The notes beneath the pieces were generated by a model. That model was not told where the DNA came from. It made no database searches and saw nothing but the letters and a program-made list of their open reading frames with translations. Shown piece after piece: positions 34,808-43,653 of a stretch of DNA of 64,000 nt. The DNA lies in the NCBI RefSeq assembly GCF_014698935.1, contig NZ_JACVMN010000002.1, positions 1 to 64,000 of the forward strand, given 5' to 3'. The stretch is from Flagellimonas sp. S3867. GTDB taxonomy: Bacteria; Bacteroidota; Bacteroidia; Flavobacteriales; Flavobacteriaceae. The first letter of the stretch is position 1. Every line of letters begins with the position of its first letter. A program made the translations under genes and the position numbers.

Positions 34808-35773
34808 TTACTGAATCTTGTTCTTTTTTAAGAAATTGTCAATGTAGTTGGCAATTTCATCTCCTTTTTCTTCCAAGGCAAAGTGGCCCGTGTTCAATAA
34901 ATGGATTTCTACATTTTTTAAATCCCTTTTATATGGATGTGCCCCAGCTGGTGGAAAAATATAGTCGTTCTTACCCCATACGATCAAGGTTGGTACTTGG
35001 TACTCACGAAACAGTTTTTGCCATCCAGGATATCGGTCCACATTCGTACGGTAATCATAGAACATGGCCAATTGGATGTCATTGTTTTCAGGACGGGTCA
35101 AATGTTGCAAATCTACGTTCCAGTTGTCAGGGCTAATTTTAGTACTGTCCTGCACACCATGTAAGTACTGCCATTTTAGACCATCTATTTGATGGAATCC
35201 TTCCAGAGCCTTCCCGTTTTCAACGGTGTATTCGTTCCAATACTTTTTAAGGGGAATCCAGAAATCCACCAAACCTTCGTCATAGGCATTCCCATTTTGA
35301 ACGATAAATGCATCTACACGTTCTGGGTGCTTTTCAAAGATTCTATACCCCACCGGTGCACCATAATCCATTAAATACAAACTATAGCGGTCTACCTTAA
35401 GTTGCACCAAAAGCTCATCAATAATCTCCGCAAAATTGTCAAATGAATATTCAAATTCCGACATTGGAGGTTGTGAGCTACGCCCATAACCGGGGTAATC
35501 GGGTGCAATTAAATGGTACTTGGATGATAGGTCTTCCATCAAATTGCGGAACATGTGCGAAGAAGTCGGATAACCATGCAATAAAAGCAAGGTGGGAGCA
35601 TCTTTGGGACCCGCTTCCCGGTAAAAAATATCCAATCCGGACACCTTTGCGGTGTGGTAGGTGGTTGGATAATCTTGTTTTGTTACGGACCTTCTTTTGT
35701 TTTGTCCGTTAAGGTTCGAGGCGACCAATACCGCCAATGTAAAAAGTGCTACAATTGTTTTTCTAGTTTTCAT
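34808..35773 (-). CDS. Exported alpha/beta hydrolase (epoxide hydrolase/haloalkane dehalogenase-like)
   Basis: I start at the ATG at 35773 (MKTRKTIVALFTLAVLVASNLNGQ), a good signal peptide; nine further residues upstream are less likely. The 321-residue enzyme has the oxyanion motif HGYP (66-69), the nucleophile Asp136 in YLMDYGAPVG, the acid Asp270 in WGKNDYIFP and the base His297 in NTGHFALEE. An Asp nucleophile is typical of epoxide hydrolases and dehalogenases. It is transcribed leftward immediately downstream of a TetR gene, with a perfect 18-bp operator-like palindrome just before it (35805-35822), so it is probably repressed by that TetR protein. Confidence 0.9.
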   Translation of the reverse strand: MKTRKTIVALFTLAVLVASNLNGQNKRRSVTKQDYPTTYHTAKVSGLDIFYREAGPKDAPTLLLLHGYPTSSHMFRNLMEDLSSKYHLIAPDYPGYGRSSQPPMSEFEYSFDNFAEIIDELLVQLKVDRYSLYLMDYGAPVGYRIFEKHPERVDAFIVQNGNAYDEGLVDFWIPLKKYWNEYTVENGKALEGFHQIDGLKWQYLHGVQDSTKISPDNWNVDLQHLTRPENNDIQLAMFYDYRTNVDRYPGWQKLFREYQVPTLIVWGKNDYIFPPAGAHPYKRDLKNVEIHLLNTGHFALEEKGDEIANYIDNFLKKNKIQ

Positions 35774-35804
35774 TGTTTTTAATTTAATTGTTGTTATCAT
35801 TGAT

Positions 35805-35822
35805 TTACCGAACGTTCGGTAA
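35805..35822. promoter_or_regulatory. TetR operator, perfect palindrome
   Basis: TTACCGAACGTTCGGTAA is a perfect 18-bp palindrome, 31 bases before the hydrolase ATG. A one-mismatch copy lies upstream of the TetR gene (36430-36447). The sequence resembles classic TetR-family operators with an ACCGAACGTTCGGT core. Confidence 0.85.
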
Positions 35823-35841
35823 TTTTAATATTCAAATTTTT

Positions 35842-36402
35842 TTAGGTTTTATATCGGTTTTCTATTTGCTGGATTGCATTTTGAAAAGGTTCTGTTGACC
35901 CCATAGCTTTGGATAATACCAAACTGCCCTGTACCTCAATAAAGCTTTGCTTGGCCATTTGCGTGGCAGTATCCTTGTCCTTCCCAACGGCTTTTCCAAG
36001 AATACTGAACGACTCCAACCATTGGTTGATCCCCTTTTCTATCTTCTCTCCAAAAAGGGCCATTCCCGTGTCCATAGAAAGCGAACGATATAGACAAACC
36101 TCCCGTCCTTCATTATAAACAGCATTGATATTAGCCAAAGCCTCTCTCAAACGTTCAGTTGGTGCTATCTTAGCATCGGACAGTACATTGTAAACCTTAT
36201 TAATTACCCACGATTCCATAAAATCAAGCACGGCAGCGGTCATTTCTTTCTTCCCTCCTGGAAAACGATGGTACAGACTAGCTTTTTTTAGACCTGTAGC
36301 TTCCGCCAATTCATTTAAACTTGCCCCATCATATCCCTTTGCTCGGAACACCGACATTAAGCCGTTTAAAATTTCTAGATCTGATACTTTTGCCATTCTC
36401 AT
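35842..36402 (-). CDS. TetR-family transcriptional repressor
   Basis: This 186-residue protein has an N-terminal TetR helix-turn-helix (about 8-55: LNGLMSVFRAKGYDGASLNELAEATGLKKASLYHRFPGGKKEM) and a helical ligand-binding C-terminus (about 75-186). An ATG two codons downstream is an alternative start. It sits just upstream of the alpha/beta hydrolase on the same strand. Palindromes of one type lie before both genes, which indicates autoregulation and control of the hydrolase. The inducer is likely a small hydrophobic or electrophilic compound; that is inference from the enzyme it controls. Confidence 0.93.
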   Translation of the reverse strand: MRMAKVSDLEILNGLMSVFRAKGYDGASLNELAEATGLKKASLYHRFPGGKKEMTAAVLDFMESWVINKVYNVLSDAKIAPTERLREALANINAVYNEGREVCLYRSLSMDTGMALFGEKIEKGINQWLESFSILGKAVGKDKDTATQMAKQSFIEVQGSLVLSKAMGSTEPFQNAIQQIENRYKT

Positions 36403-36429
36403 AGGACAAATGTAATTAAATTTTCAATT

Positions 36430-36447
36430 TTACCAAACGTTCGGTAA
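36430..36447. promoter_or_regulatory. TetR operator upstream of the TetR gene
   Basis: TTACCAAACGTTCGGTAA differs by one base from the perfect palindrome at 35805-35822. It lies 28 bases before the TetR start codon and is consistent with autorepression. Confidence 0.8.
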
Positions 36448-36639
36448 AGTTTTAACATTTATTTAAATGCTGTAAGACAAAAATCGAACAATTAGCTAGT
36501 TGGATTACAATCAAGAGCGCTAAATAATTTTAACTATCTTGTAATCAACAAACTCCCCCTATTTTTTTATAAAGTGCTAGTTGCATATCCCCATGCACTA
36601 ATTAGCTACGCAATTTTCTAACCACCAAAAAATAGCGCA

Positions 36640-37371
36640 ATGGATCGTTACAAAAGCCTGTACAAATGGATGATCATTCCCATGGTCTTTATGCAATTTG
36701 GAATTTTCAGGGACTATTGGGGAGATTTTACCGAAAACGGCTGGGCCGTACATGTGCATTACTGGACTGGAACCATCTGGTATCTGTACTTGATCATACA
36801 ACCGTATTACGCCACCCACGGTAAATTGGAAAAACATCGAACAAATGGCATTATAGGTATGTTTTTGGCTGGCGGCGTTTGTATTACAGCCTTTAGCATG
36901 TTGTTTAGAGACATTACCAATGCCAATGATTCAGCTCAATATAGAGACAACTTTGGCCCTTTTGAACCTTGGTTCTTTATTGGAGTAGCTGCGGTGGAAA
37001 TTGTTATGATATTGGCCTTTGGTTATGCGGTGATCATGAGTATTATAAAACGAAAAAGCCTGGAAGATCATGCTTGGTGGTTAATCACTACGGTATTCTT
37101 AATAATGATGCCCGCTTTAGGGCGAGGAATCCAAAACATTTATGTTTTAATACACTTAGAAGAATGGCCAGCTATTGATATTATGACCCCGGTCTATTTT
37201 ACACAAGCTCTTATTATTGGTATGATTCTCTTGGCAGCATGGAAGTATAAAAAACTAAAACACCCAGCTACTTATTTGGCCATATTCGTGAATATTTATA
37301 CCTGTTTTTTAGAACCTTTAGGCCGTTCTCCAGCGGTGGAAGCTTTTTTACGGGCTGTTATTAAGGATTAG
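36640..37371 (+). CDS. Multi-pass membrane protein, unknown function
   Basis: This 243-residue protein has about six or seven hydrophobic helices and several His residues near helix ends (VHVHYWTGTIWYLYLIIQP, YYATHGKLEKHRTNGIIG, KSLEDHAWWLITTVF). That pattern recalls DUF2306-like and haem-b-binding membrane proteins, but no family can be named with confidence. It is transcribed rightward, divergent from the TetR gene. The 236-base gap between them holds the TetR operator (36430-36447) and no gene, so TetR could also affect this gene. Confidence 0.75.
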   Translation: MDRYKSLYKWMIIPMVFMQFGIFRDYWGDFTENGWAVHVHYWTGTIWYLYLIIQPYYATHGKLEKHRTNGIIGMFLAGGVCITAFSMLFRDITNANDSAQYRDNFGPFEPWFFIGVAAVEIVMILAFGYAVIMSIIKRKSLEDHAWWLITTVFLIMMPALGRGIQNIYVLIHLEEWPAIDIMTPVYFTQALIIGMILLAAWKYKKLKHPATYLAIFVNIYTCFLEPLGRSPAVEAFLRAVIKD

Positions 37372-37525
37372 ATTCAAAAATTAGGGAAAAACCATAGTTT
37401 TTTTAGGATTTTATTGTAACCATATATTAAGTAGAAATATTACTTTAACATTTATATGTTCCTCCACAACATGTATTAGTTTAAACTGAGTTTTTAATAT
37501 TACCTCAGGTATAAAAATAGACGTT

Positions 37526-38515
37526 ATGACCACGATAAAGGGAGCAATACGTTCTTACGGAGCAGCTGTGCGAAGAATGGAAAGGGAACAACAAAGACAA
37601 GCCCGTGAAGCAGCGAAAAAAATTAAGCAACAGCAAAAATTAAAAGAAATTCAAAATTCAACCCAAGCTGTTGCAGATTGGGAAAACTATGTTGACACAA
37701 TTCAATCTGTCCATAAGAATTGTACCGAACCAATAGATTGGAAACAAATCGAAAATACTACCAAACCGATTGAGCCTCCTTTTGAAGGTAATTTCGAACT
37801 TGCCGCTAAATACAAATTGGACAACTTTAAGCCATCATTTTTTGACAAAATATTTGGTTCTACTCAAAGGAAGGTAAATGAATTAAATGAAAATATGAAT
37901 GAAGCTAAATCAAAGGACAAAAAGAAATATGATTCAAATTACCAGAAATATTTGGAAGAGCTTCAAAATTGGGAAGAGCTTCAAAATATAAGCAAAGGAG
38001 TTAAAAATAGGGACCCTGAGTATTATAAAAATGCTCTTGAATATTTTGAGCCTTTTTCTGATATTGGTGAGTTAGGGAGCAAAATAAATTTTGCCTTTGA
38101 CCAAAATTTTATTGATATTGATTTGTATGTAAATAGTTTGGATGTTATTCCTGATTATGAGCTAAAACAAACTTCAACTGGTAAACTTTCAAAAAAAAGT
38201 ATGTCAAAGTCGAGGTTTAATGAATTGTACCAAGATCATATTTGCAGTGCTTCAATAAGGGTTGCGCGCGAAGCTTTCGCATACTTACCAATTAGCTATG
38301 CTCGAATTAATGCTTTATCCAAAATTGTAAATTCAACAACTGGACATCTTGAAGAGCAACCTATATTGTCTGTAATTTTTCTGCCTGAAACAATTAACTC
38401 ATTAAATTTAGAAACTATTGACCCCTCCGACAGCATGAAGAACTTTGTTCATCAAATGAGTTTTAGCAAAACAAAAGGTTTCTCAATCGTTCAAAAGGCA
38501 GAACTGAAAAAATAA
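37526..38515 (+). CDS. Coiled-coil protein of unknown function
   Basis: This 329-residue cytoplasmic protein begins with a basic, helical segment (about 8-45: YGAAVRRMEREQQRQAREAA, KKIKQQQKLKEIQ) and has a second charged helix at about 105-165. Conserved-looking blocks include FFDKIFGSTQRKVNELNE, MSKSRFNELYQDHICSASIRVARE and STTGHLEEQPILSVIFLPE. From memory, similar uncharacterised proteins occur in unrelated bacteria. The DNA around it is more A/T-rich than the flanking core genes, and it forms a same-strand pair with the PD-(D/E)XK-like gene 47 bases downstream. I assign no function. Confidence 0.75.
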   Translation: MTTIKGAIRSYGAAVRRMEREQQRQAREAAKKIKQQQKLKEIQNSTQAVADWENYVDTIQSVHKNCTEPIDWKQIENTTKPIEPPFEGNFELAAKYKLDNFKPSFFDKIFGSTQRKVNELNENMNEAKSKDKKKYDSNYQKYLEELQNWEELQNISKGVKNRDPEYYKNALEYFEPFSDIGELGSKINFAFDQNFIDIDLYVNSLDVIPDYELKQTSTGKLSKKSMSKSRFNELYQDHICSASIRVAREAFAYLPISYARINALSKIVNSTTGHLEEQPILSVIFLPETINSLNLETIDPSDSMKNFVHQMSFSKTKGFSIVQKAELKK

Positions 38516-38562
38516 TATTTATACAAAGACAATTTTCAGCAATAAATCGTAAACAACTCATA

Positions 38563-39075
38563 ATGAGTGTCATAAAAGAAATGACTTTTACGAAAAAGGA
38601 CAAAAACTACAGATATAATATGATTAAGGGAAGAATTGCAGAAACCCTTATTCAAGAACTTTTTTTAAGCTTAGGTTATAATGTTTTTCGTTATGGTATG
38701 GAAAACACTATCCCAGGCATTATGGATTTACTTAAAGGTGTTCGGTCCGATGTTTCTGACCAGATAAAAAGAATGCCAGATTTTGTTATCCAGAATCAAA
38801 ATACCAAAGCTGTTTATTTCATTGAAGTAAAGTTCAGAGCTAACGGTGAGTTTACACACAAAGATTTGCCAAAAGATTATCCTTATGACAATGCTTATAT
38901 TGTTTTAGTTTCTAAAAAACATATTAAATGTATTACTGTTCTGGAACTAAAGGATAAAAAAGAAATCACTCCAAACACCAAAAACTATTTAGGAAATAGA
39001 AAAGAATTTGATTTAGACAAAAATGTAATTCGAGACTTTTGTGCCTTTGCGGTCAAGTTTTTTGAAAATGTTTAA
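38563..39075 (+). CDS. PD-(D/E)XK nuclease-like protein
   Basis: This 170-residue protein has the order expected of the restriction-endonuclease-like fold. A helix carries Glu27 (NMIKGRIAETLIQELFLSLG), Asp73 lies in MPDFVIQNQN, and a strand carries Glu88-Val-Lys90 (VYFIEVKFRA). The spacing fits the E...PD...ExK active site. The sequence YNVFRYGMENTIPGIM is a distinctive block I associate with an uncharacterised bacterial family. There is no signal peptide. It lies downstream of the coiled-coil gene and may function with it, for instance in DNA processing or defence; that is inference. It ends 52 bases before the convergent hemL stop. Confidence 0.7.
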   Translation: MSVIKEMTFTKKDKNYRYNMIKGRIAETLIQELFLSLGYNVFRYGMENTIPGIMDLLKGVRSDVSDQIKRMPDFVIQNQNTKAVYFIEVKFRANGEFTHKDLPKDYPYDNAYIVLVSKKHIKCITVLELKDKKEITPNTKNYLGNRKEFDLDKNVIRDFCAFAVKFFENV

Positions 39076-39127
39076 AAAAATAAACTTTAGTATATCCTCT
39101 CTGCTCCGTCCAAAACATTTGTAGTGG

Positions 39128-40405
39128 TTAAAAAGTAGCTTTTAATGCATCAACAGTCTTGTCCAAATCGGTATAGCTTAAAGCGTCATTCAAAAAGTAG
39201 CTTTCAAATGCCGAAGGCGGTAAATAAACCCCCTGCTCCAACATCCCATGAAAGTACTTTTTAAAGGTATCGTTATTGCCTTTGGTAGAGGAAGCAAAAT
39301 CTACCACAGGTTCTTCACAAAAGTGCACAGAGATCATGCTGCCATAGCGGTTAATCTGATGGGTAATCCCTTTTTCGGTCAATACTTCAGCGATACCTTT
39401 ATGCAAGTATGTTGTTTTCTCAGCCAAACTCGTAAACACTTCTGATCTGTTGTTAAGTTCGGTAAGCATAGCAAGCCCTGCACTCATCGCCAAAGGGTTT
39501 CCACTTAAGGTTCCAGCTTGGTATACCGGTCCTTCTGGTGCCAAATGGGCCATAATTTCCGCCCGGGCCGCAAAAGCCCCTACGGGAAGTCCGCCACCGA
39601 TTACTTTTCCGAACATTACAATATCGGCATCAATACCCAAAGCTTCCTGAGCACCTCCTTTTCCCAATCGGAATCCGGTCATCACCTCATCAAACAACAA
39701 CAAAATGCCTTCTTGAGTACAGATATCTCGTAAACCCTGAATAAATTCATCCGTTGGAATGATGCATCCCATATTTCCGGCAACAGGTTCCAGAATCAAG
39801 GCTGCAATCTCACCTTTATTGGCTTCAACCAAAGCTTTTACACTTTCCAAATCGTTATAATTGGCCAAAAGGGTATCTTTTGCAGTTCCTTGGGTCACTC
39901 CAGGACTGTTGGGACTTCCAAAGGTCACTGCCCCACTCCCAGCCTGAATCAAAAACGAATCGGAATGGCCATGGTAGCAACCAGCAAACTTGATGATCTT
40001 ATCTTTTCCAGTATAACCACGCGCCAAACGCACTGCACTCATACAGGCCTCGGTTCCGCTATTTACAAAACGAATCTTATCGATATTAGGCACCATTGAA
40101 ACTGCTAGTTGGGCCAACTCGGTCTCAATTTCGGTGGGCATTCCGAAGGAAGTTCCTTTTTTGGCTTTTTCTATTACCGCATTGATTACAGGTTCATGGG
40201 CATGACCCAGAATCAGTGGCCCCCATGAGGCAATGAAATCGATAAGCTGGTTGCCGTCCTCATCATATAAATAAGCTCCTTTGGCTTCTTTTACAAAAAT
40301 GGGGTCACCCCCCACAGCTTTGAATGCCCTTACCGGGGAATTTACCCCTCCGGGAATGTATTTTTTGGCCTCTGCGAACAGGGCACTGCTTCGTTGGTAT
40401 AGCAT
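39128..40405 (-). CDS. hemL: Glutamate-1-semialdehyde 2,1-aminomutase
   Basis: HemL is a PLP enzyme that makes 5-aminolevulinate in the C5 route to haem. The 425-residue protein matches the family in length. It shows [15 protein letters not shown] at the N-terminus, [18 protein letters not shown], the cofactor block [18 protein letters not shown] and the Schiff-base lysine in [15 protein letters not shown]. It is cytoplasmic. It is transcribed leftward, with a long palindromic repeat (40425-40491) between it and the glucosaminidase gene upstream. Confidence 0.98.
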   Translation of the reverse strand: MLYQRSSALFAEAKKYIPGGVNSPVRAFKAVGGDPIFVKEAKGAYLYDEDGNQLIDFIASWGPLILGHAHEPVINAVIEKAKKGTSFGMPTEIETELAQLAVSMVPNIDKIRFVNSGTEACMSAVRLARGYTGKDKIIKFAGCYHGHSDSFLIQAGSGAVTFGSPNSPGVTQGTAKDTLLANYNDLESVKALVEANKGEIAALILEPVAGNMGCIIPTDEFIQGLRDICTQEGILLLFDEVMTGFRLGKGGAQEALGIDADIVMFGKVIGGGLPVGAFAARAEIMAHLAPEGPVYQAGTLSGNPLAMSAGLAMLTELNNRSEVFTSLAEKTTYLHKGIAEVLTEKGITHQINRYGSMISVHFCEEPVVDFASSTKGNNDTFKKYFHGMLEQGVYLPPSAFESYFLNDALSYTDLDKTVDALKATF

Positions 40406-40424
40406 TTAGTGTTCTATTCTATAA

Positions 40425-40491
40425 TGTCAGTTCGAGTGCAGTTGAGAAAGATTTTTTTAACAGTCACGTCTCGACTGTACTCGATATGACA
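40425..40491. repeat. REP-like long palindrome (type 1)
   Basis: Imperfect arms TGTCAGTTCGAGTGCAGTTG (40425-40444) and the matching region ending ACTCGATATGACA (to 40491) enclose about 20 bases. Elements of this GTTCGAG/CTCGA type are scattered between genes in many Flavobacteriaceae. It lies between hemL and the glucosaminidase gene. Confidence 0.75.
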
Positions 40492-40493
40492 GC

Positions 40494-41345
40494 TTATTTT
40501 GATATTTCTTTCCGGATATTGAGCACCTGCCCAATGGAAATAGTATTGTTGTTCAGGTTATTGATTTGTTTGAGTTCATCCACCGAAATGGCATATTTAC
40601 GGGAGATGGCGTAAAGCGTTTCCCCTTGCTCCACCACATGGGTAAATACTTCATATTTTTTGGGTGCTCGAACGGTTTCCAATCCTCCGCGTACAACTTC
40701 TTCATCATACTCGTCCAAATTGTATCTTTCAATTAGGGCAATCAACTTTTGCGGATATTTACGGTCTGTAGCATACCCAGCCTGACGTAAACCATAGGCC
40801 CATTTTTTATAATCGTTGCGTCTGTAGTTAAACAGGAATTTGTACCGTGATCTTGAAGAAAGGAAAATACTATGGTCCCGGAACGAATACATGGGGTGGT
40901 TGTACTTTCGGAAGCACTCCCCCTTAGCATCATCGTCGTGAAAATCGAATTCTCCGTCCCATCCGGTATGGCATTTTATCCCAAAATGGTTGTTGGTCTT
41001 TCGGGTAAGCGCACCTCTTCCTGAACCACTTTCTAAAATACCCTGTGCTAAGGTAATACTGGCCGGAATGCCAAAAGCTCTCATTTCGTATTTGGCCATT
41101 TCGGCAAAAGTCTCAATGTATTCTTGGGTGTCAGCGATGGGAAATTTTACAAATCGACCCGGGTTGACAGGTAAGGGATATAATTCAGAATCTTTGGGTC
41201 CATCTTTTGGAAGTCCTGCGTTGGGATTTCGGTCTTTTTTAACCTCTACAACGGGTTTGGGTTGACGGGTTACTGTCCTTTTTTTGGATTTACAACTTGT
41301 AAACAACACAACAAGTACCAAAACATATCCTATTCTCCTGATCAT
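40494..41345 (-). CDS. Glucosaminidase-LysM lipoprotein
   Basis: This 283-residue protein has a lipoprotein signal (MIRRIGYVLVLVVLFTSC). A glucosaminidase domain follows (about 85-220: YEMRAFGIPASITLAQGILESGSGRGALTRKTNNHFGIKCH); the Glu in QGILESGSG is the likely catalytic acid. The C-terminal LysM domain (about 235-280: HVVEQGETLYAISRKYAI, IGQVLNIRK) binds peptidoglycan. It probably cuts N-acetylglucosaminyl bonds in the cell wall from an envelope anchor. It overlaps the upstream PLP-enzyme gene by four bases (41342-41345), so the two are translationally coupled although their functions look unrelated. Confidence 0.93.
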   Translation of the reverse strand: MIRRIGYVLVLVVLFTSCKSKKRTVTRQPKPVVEVKKDRNPNAGLPKDGPKDSELYPLPVNPGRFVKFPIADTQEYIETFAEMAKYEMRAFGIPASITLAQGILESGSGRGALTRKTNNHFGIKCHTGWDGEFDFHDDDAKGECFRKYNHPMYSFRDHSIFLSSRSRYKFLFNYRRNDYKKWAYGLRQAGYATDRKYPQKLIALIERYNLDEYDEEVVRGGLETVRAPKKYEVFTHVVEQGETLYAISRKYAISVDELKQINNLNNNTISIGQVLNIRKEISK

Positions 41346-42247
41346 ATGTCCAACAACGGTAAATTTCTTTTCTTTAGTGCAAGATTCATGCCTTGTATGC
41401 CTTGCAGCCCCCCGGTATGGATGGCCAAAATTTGGGTTCCTTTTTTAAAAGTATCCTTTTTTATCAGATCAAAAATACCAAAAAGCATTTTTCCGGTATA
41501 AATGGGGTCCAAAGGAATGCCTGTTTCTTTTTTAAAGGTGTTGATGAAATCAATTAAGCTAGCATCCACTTTGGCATATCCTCCAAAATGATAATCAGAA
41601 ATTAGATTCCAATTTTCATTTCGGGCAAATTTACGGATATCTTCTTTTAGAAAATCGCCTTTGAGCGCCGGGAAACCCCAAACCGTTTGATGGCCTTGTG
41701 CAGAGTTGATGAGTCCAGCTATGGTTCCGCCAGTCCCAACACAGCTGCAGATGAAATCGAATACAGCATCGGCTTCGGTCAAAATTTCCTCGCAGCCTTT
41801 TACAGCCTGTGCATTCGTTCCACCTTCAGGTAAACAATAAAACCTTCCGAAAAGAGATTCCAGTTCTTCCGTAAACTCTTTTTCATTCTTTTTTCGATAA
41901 TCACTTCGGGAAACAAAATGAAATTCCATTCCATGCTCGTGCGCCAATTTCAAGGTCGGGTTTCCCTGCCAATTGTCTTTTAACTCTTCCCCACGAATTA
42001 CTCCAATCGTTTTGAAACCAGTTTCCTTACCTGCACAGGCCGTAGCAGCTATATGGTTGGAAAAAGCCCCGCCAAAGGTGAGCAAGGTGGTATGGTTTTG
42101 TTGTTTTGCTTCGAGCAGGTTGTATTTGAGCTTTCGGTATTTGTTTCCGGAAATATGTGGGTGGATGGTATCCTCCCTTTTAATATAAAGGGTCACTCCT
42201 TTTTCCTCAAGAAAGGGTAAATCTATTTTTTGATTGGGAACAAACAA
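41342..42247 (-). CDS. D-cysteine desulfhydrase/ACC deaminase-family PLP enzyme
   Basis: This 301-residue fold-type-II PLP enzyme has the Schiff-base Lys in HISGNKYRKLKYNL, the phosphate-binding GGAFSNHIAATACAG and the glycine loop CSCVGTGGTIAGLI. The YLPEGG-type block appears as FYCLPEGGTNAQAVKG. Members either open 1-aminocyclopropane-1-carboxylate or release H2S from D-cysteine. The two cannot be told apart here; in Bacteroidota the D-cysteine activity is commonly assumed. It lies nine bases after the zinc-site membrane protein gene and overlaps the glucosaminidase gene, forming a leftward operon. Confidence 0.9.
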   Translation of the reverse strand: MFVPNQKIDLPFLEEKGVTLYIKREDTIHPHISGNKYRKLKYNLLEAKQQNHTTLLTFGGAFSNHIAATACAGKETGFKTIGVIRGEELKDNWQGNPTLKLAHEHGMEFHFVSRSDYRKKNEKEFTEELESLFGRFYCLPEGGTNAQAVKGCEEILTEADAVFDFICSCVGTGGTIAGLINSAQGHQTVWGFPALKGDFLKEDIRKFARNENWNLISDYHFGGYAKVDASLIDFINTFKKETGIPLDPIYTGKMLFGIFDLIKKDTFKKGTQILAIHTGGLQGIQGMNLALKKRNLPLLDI

Positions 42248-42256
42248 GTTGTGTGA

Positions 42257-42586
42257 TTAACGCGTCAAATAGTCTAAAAAACCAAAAGATTTTCTACGCG
42301 CAAGATACTCTTTATCCTCTTCATTGGCATAGGCCTCGCGTTCAAAACTAATGTTTTGGTAAGCTCTGTAACTATCCAAATAAAGTATGGTTCTAAGTAA
42401 CCATTCCGCAACATAAAAGATGTAAAATGGGAGTATCAATAACTCTTGCTGTTGTTTTAGGTGTATGCGCTCATGATTGATGAGTACTTCATCTTTTTTG
42501 AGGTTATCCTCTTTTAAAAAGATAAATGGCCAAAGGGATAGGCCTACATAATTTCGATAAAAGAAATGTTTAAAAACTAATATCAC
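42257..42586 (-). CDS. Small membrane protein with an HExxH motif (M56-like)
   Basis: This 109-residue protein has a first hydrophobic stretch (FYRNYVGLSLWPFIFL) and the zinc-type motif HERIH (in VLINHERIHLKQQQELL). A membrane helix follows (LLILPFYIFYVAEWLLRTI), then a downstream Glu-rich FEREAYANEED that could supply a third ligand. It looks like a reduced M56/BlaR1-type peptidase domain, a form I recall from many flavobacterial genomes. Whether it is proteolytic is unknown. A -7 box (42611-42618) precedes it, and it appears to head the operon running to the glucosaminidase gene. Confidence 0.75.
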   Translation of the reverse strand: MILVFKHFFYRNYVGLSLWPFIFLKEDNLKKDEVLINHERIHLKQQQELLILPFYIFYVAEWLLRTILYLDSYRAYQNISFEREAYANEEDKEYLARRKSFGFLDYLTR

Positions 42587-42610
42587 TCTAAAACTATAAT
42601 AGGTTTCCTA

Positions 42611-42618
42611 CAAAGATA
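42611..42618 (-). promoter_or_regulatory. -7 box for the 42586-40494 operon
   Basis: The minus strand reads TATCTTTG, 24 bases before the ATG at 42586. No TTG is seen at the expected -33 distance. Confidence 0.45.
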
Positions 42619-42685
42619 GCCTCCAAGATATTAGAAAATTGGATTGATCCGATGATAGCATTAACAATTTCGGTGAACTACTTAA

Positions 42686-42907
<222 letters not shown>

Positions 42908-42972
42908 AGCTATCTTCGGCATAATATTTGTGACTTATTTTAGTGATTTCGTTGAACTCAAAAAAGATTACT

Positions 42973-43551
42973 ATGAAAAATTTAAAACTGTTTTCCCTGG
43001 CTGCCCTTGCAGTTATTTTTTTGGCATCCTGCACTTCGGTAAGGGTGGTTTCCGATTATGATAAAAAAGCTGATTTTCAAACTTTCAAATCCTATGCCTT
43101 TTATAAAACTGGTATAGACAAAGCTCAAATTTCAGATTTGGACAAGAAACGTATCCTCCGAGCAATAGAAAACGAAATGAGCTCTAGAGGTTTTGTTAAA
43201 TCCCAGCAGCCCGACGTTCTGGTAAGTATTTTTACCAAAGAACGTGAACGCGTCGATGTCTACAACAACAACTTTGGTTGGGGTTATGGTGGTTTTTACA
43301 ATCCTTGGGTCTGGGGCCCTGGATGGGGCTGGGGCTGGAACAACAGGCCCAACGTAAGCACCCGTACTGAAGGGTCGCTATATATAGATGTAATAGACGC
43401 CAAAAAGAAAGAATTGGTGTGGCAAGGTCGTGGTGTTGGCACCTTGAACAATACCAAGAACATTGAAAAGAAAGAGGAGCGCATTCGTGAGTTTGTATCT
43501 CATATTCTTAAGGAATATCCTCCATCTACAACCGCGGTTGCCGCTAACTAG
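42973..43551 (+). CDS. DUF4136 lipoprotein
   Basis: I start at the ATG at 42973 (MKNLKLFSLAALAVIFLASC), a clean lipoprotein signal. The 192-residue product shows the DUF4136 pattern: VRVVSDYDKKADFQTFKSYAF at the start of the mature region, then RILRAIENEMSSRGFVKSQQPDVLVSIF and SLYIDVIDAKKKELVWQGRG. A Gly/Trp/Asn/Tyr-rich insert (about 95-118: GWGYGGFYNPWVWGPGWGWG) lies in the middle. The family is common in Bacteroidota and Gammaproteobacteria and has no known function; an envelope role is likely. It ends in a stem-loop terminator with a 44-base loop. Confidence 0.88.
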   Translation: MKNLKLFSLAALAVIFLASCTSVRVVSDYDKKADFQTFKSYAFYKTGIDKAQISDLDKKRILRAIENEMSSRGFVKSQQPDVLVSIFTKERERVDVYNNNFGWGYGGFYNPWVWGPGWGWGWNNRPNVSTRTEGSLYIDVIDAKKKELVWQGRGVGTLNNTKNIEKKEERIREFVSHILKEYPPSTTAVAAN

Positions 43552-43564
43552 AAAATACTTAACA

Positions 43565-43642
43565 GAGCGAAGAATCCAAAGTAGCTGAATTGAAGGTGTT
43601 CATCGAAGTTGGAAAGGTGATGTGGATTCTTCGTTCTTTTTT
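43565..43642 (+). terminator. Long-loop terminator after the DUF4136 gene
   Basis: Fourteen-base arms GAGCGAAGAATCCA (43565-43578) and TGGATTCTTCGTTC (43623-43636) pair with only one G-T wobble, enclose 44 bases and are followed by TTTTTT. The loop is unusually large for an intrinsic terminator. Confidence 0.75.
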
Positions 43643-43653
43643 AATTTTATCCG

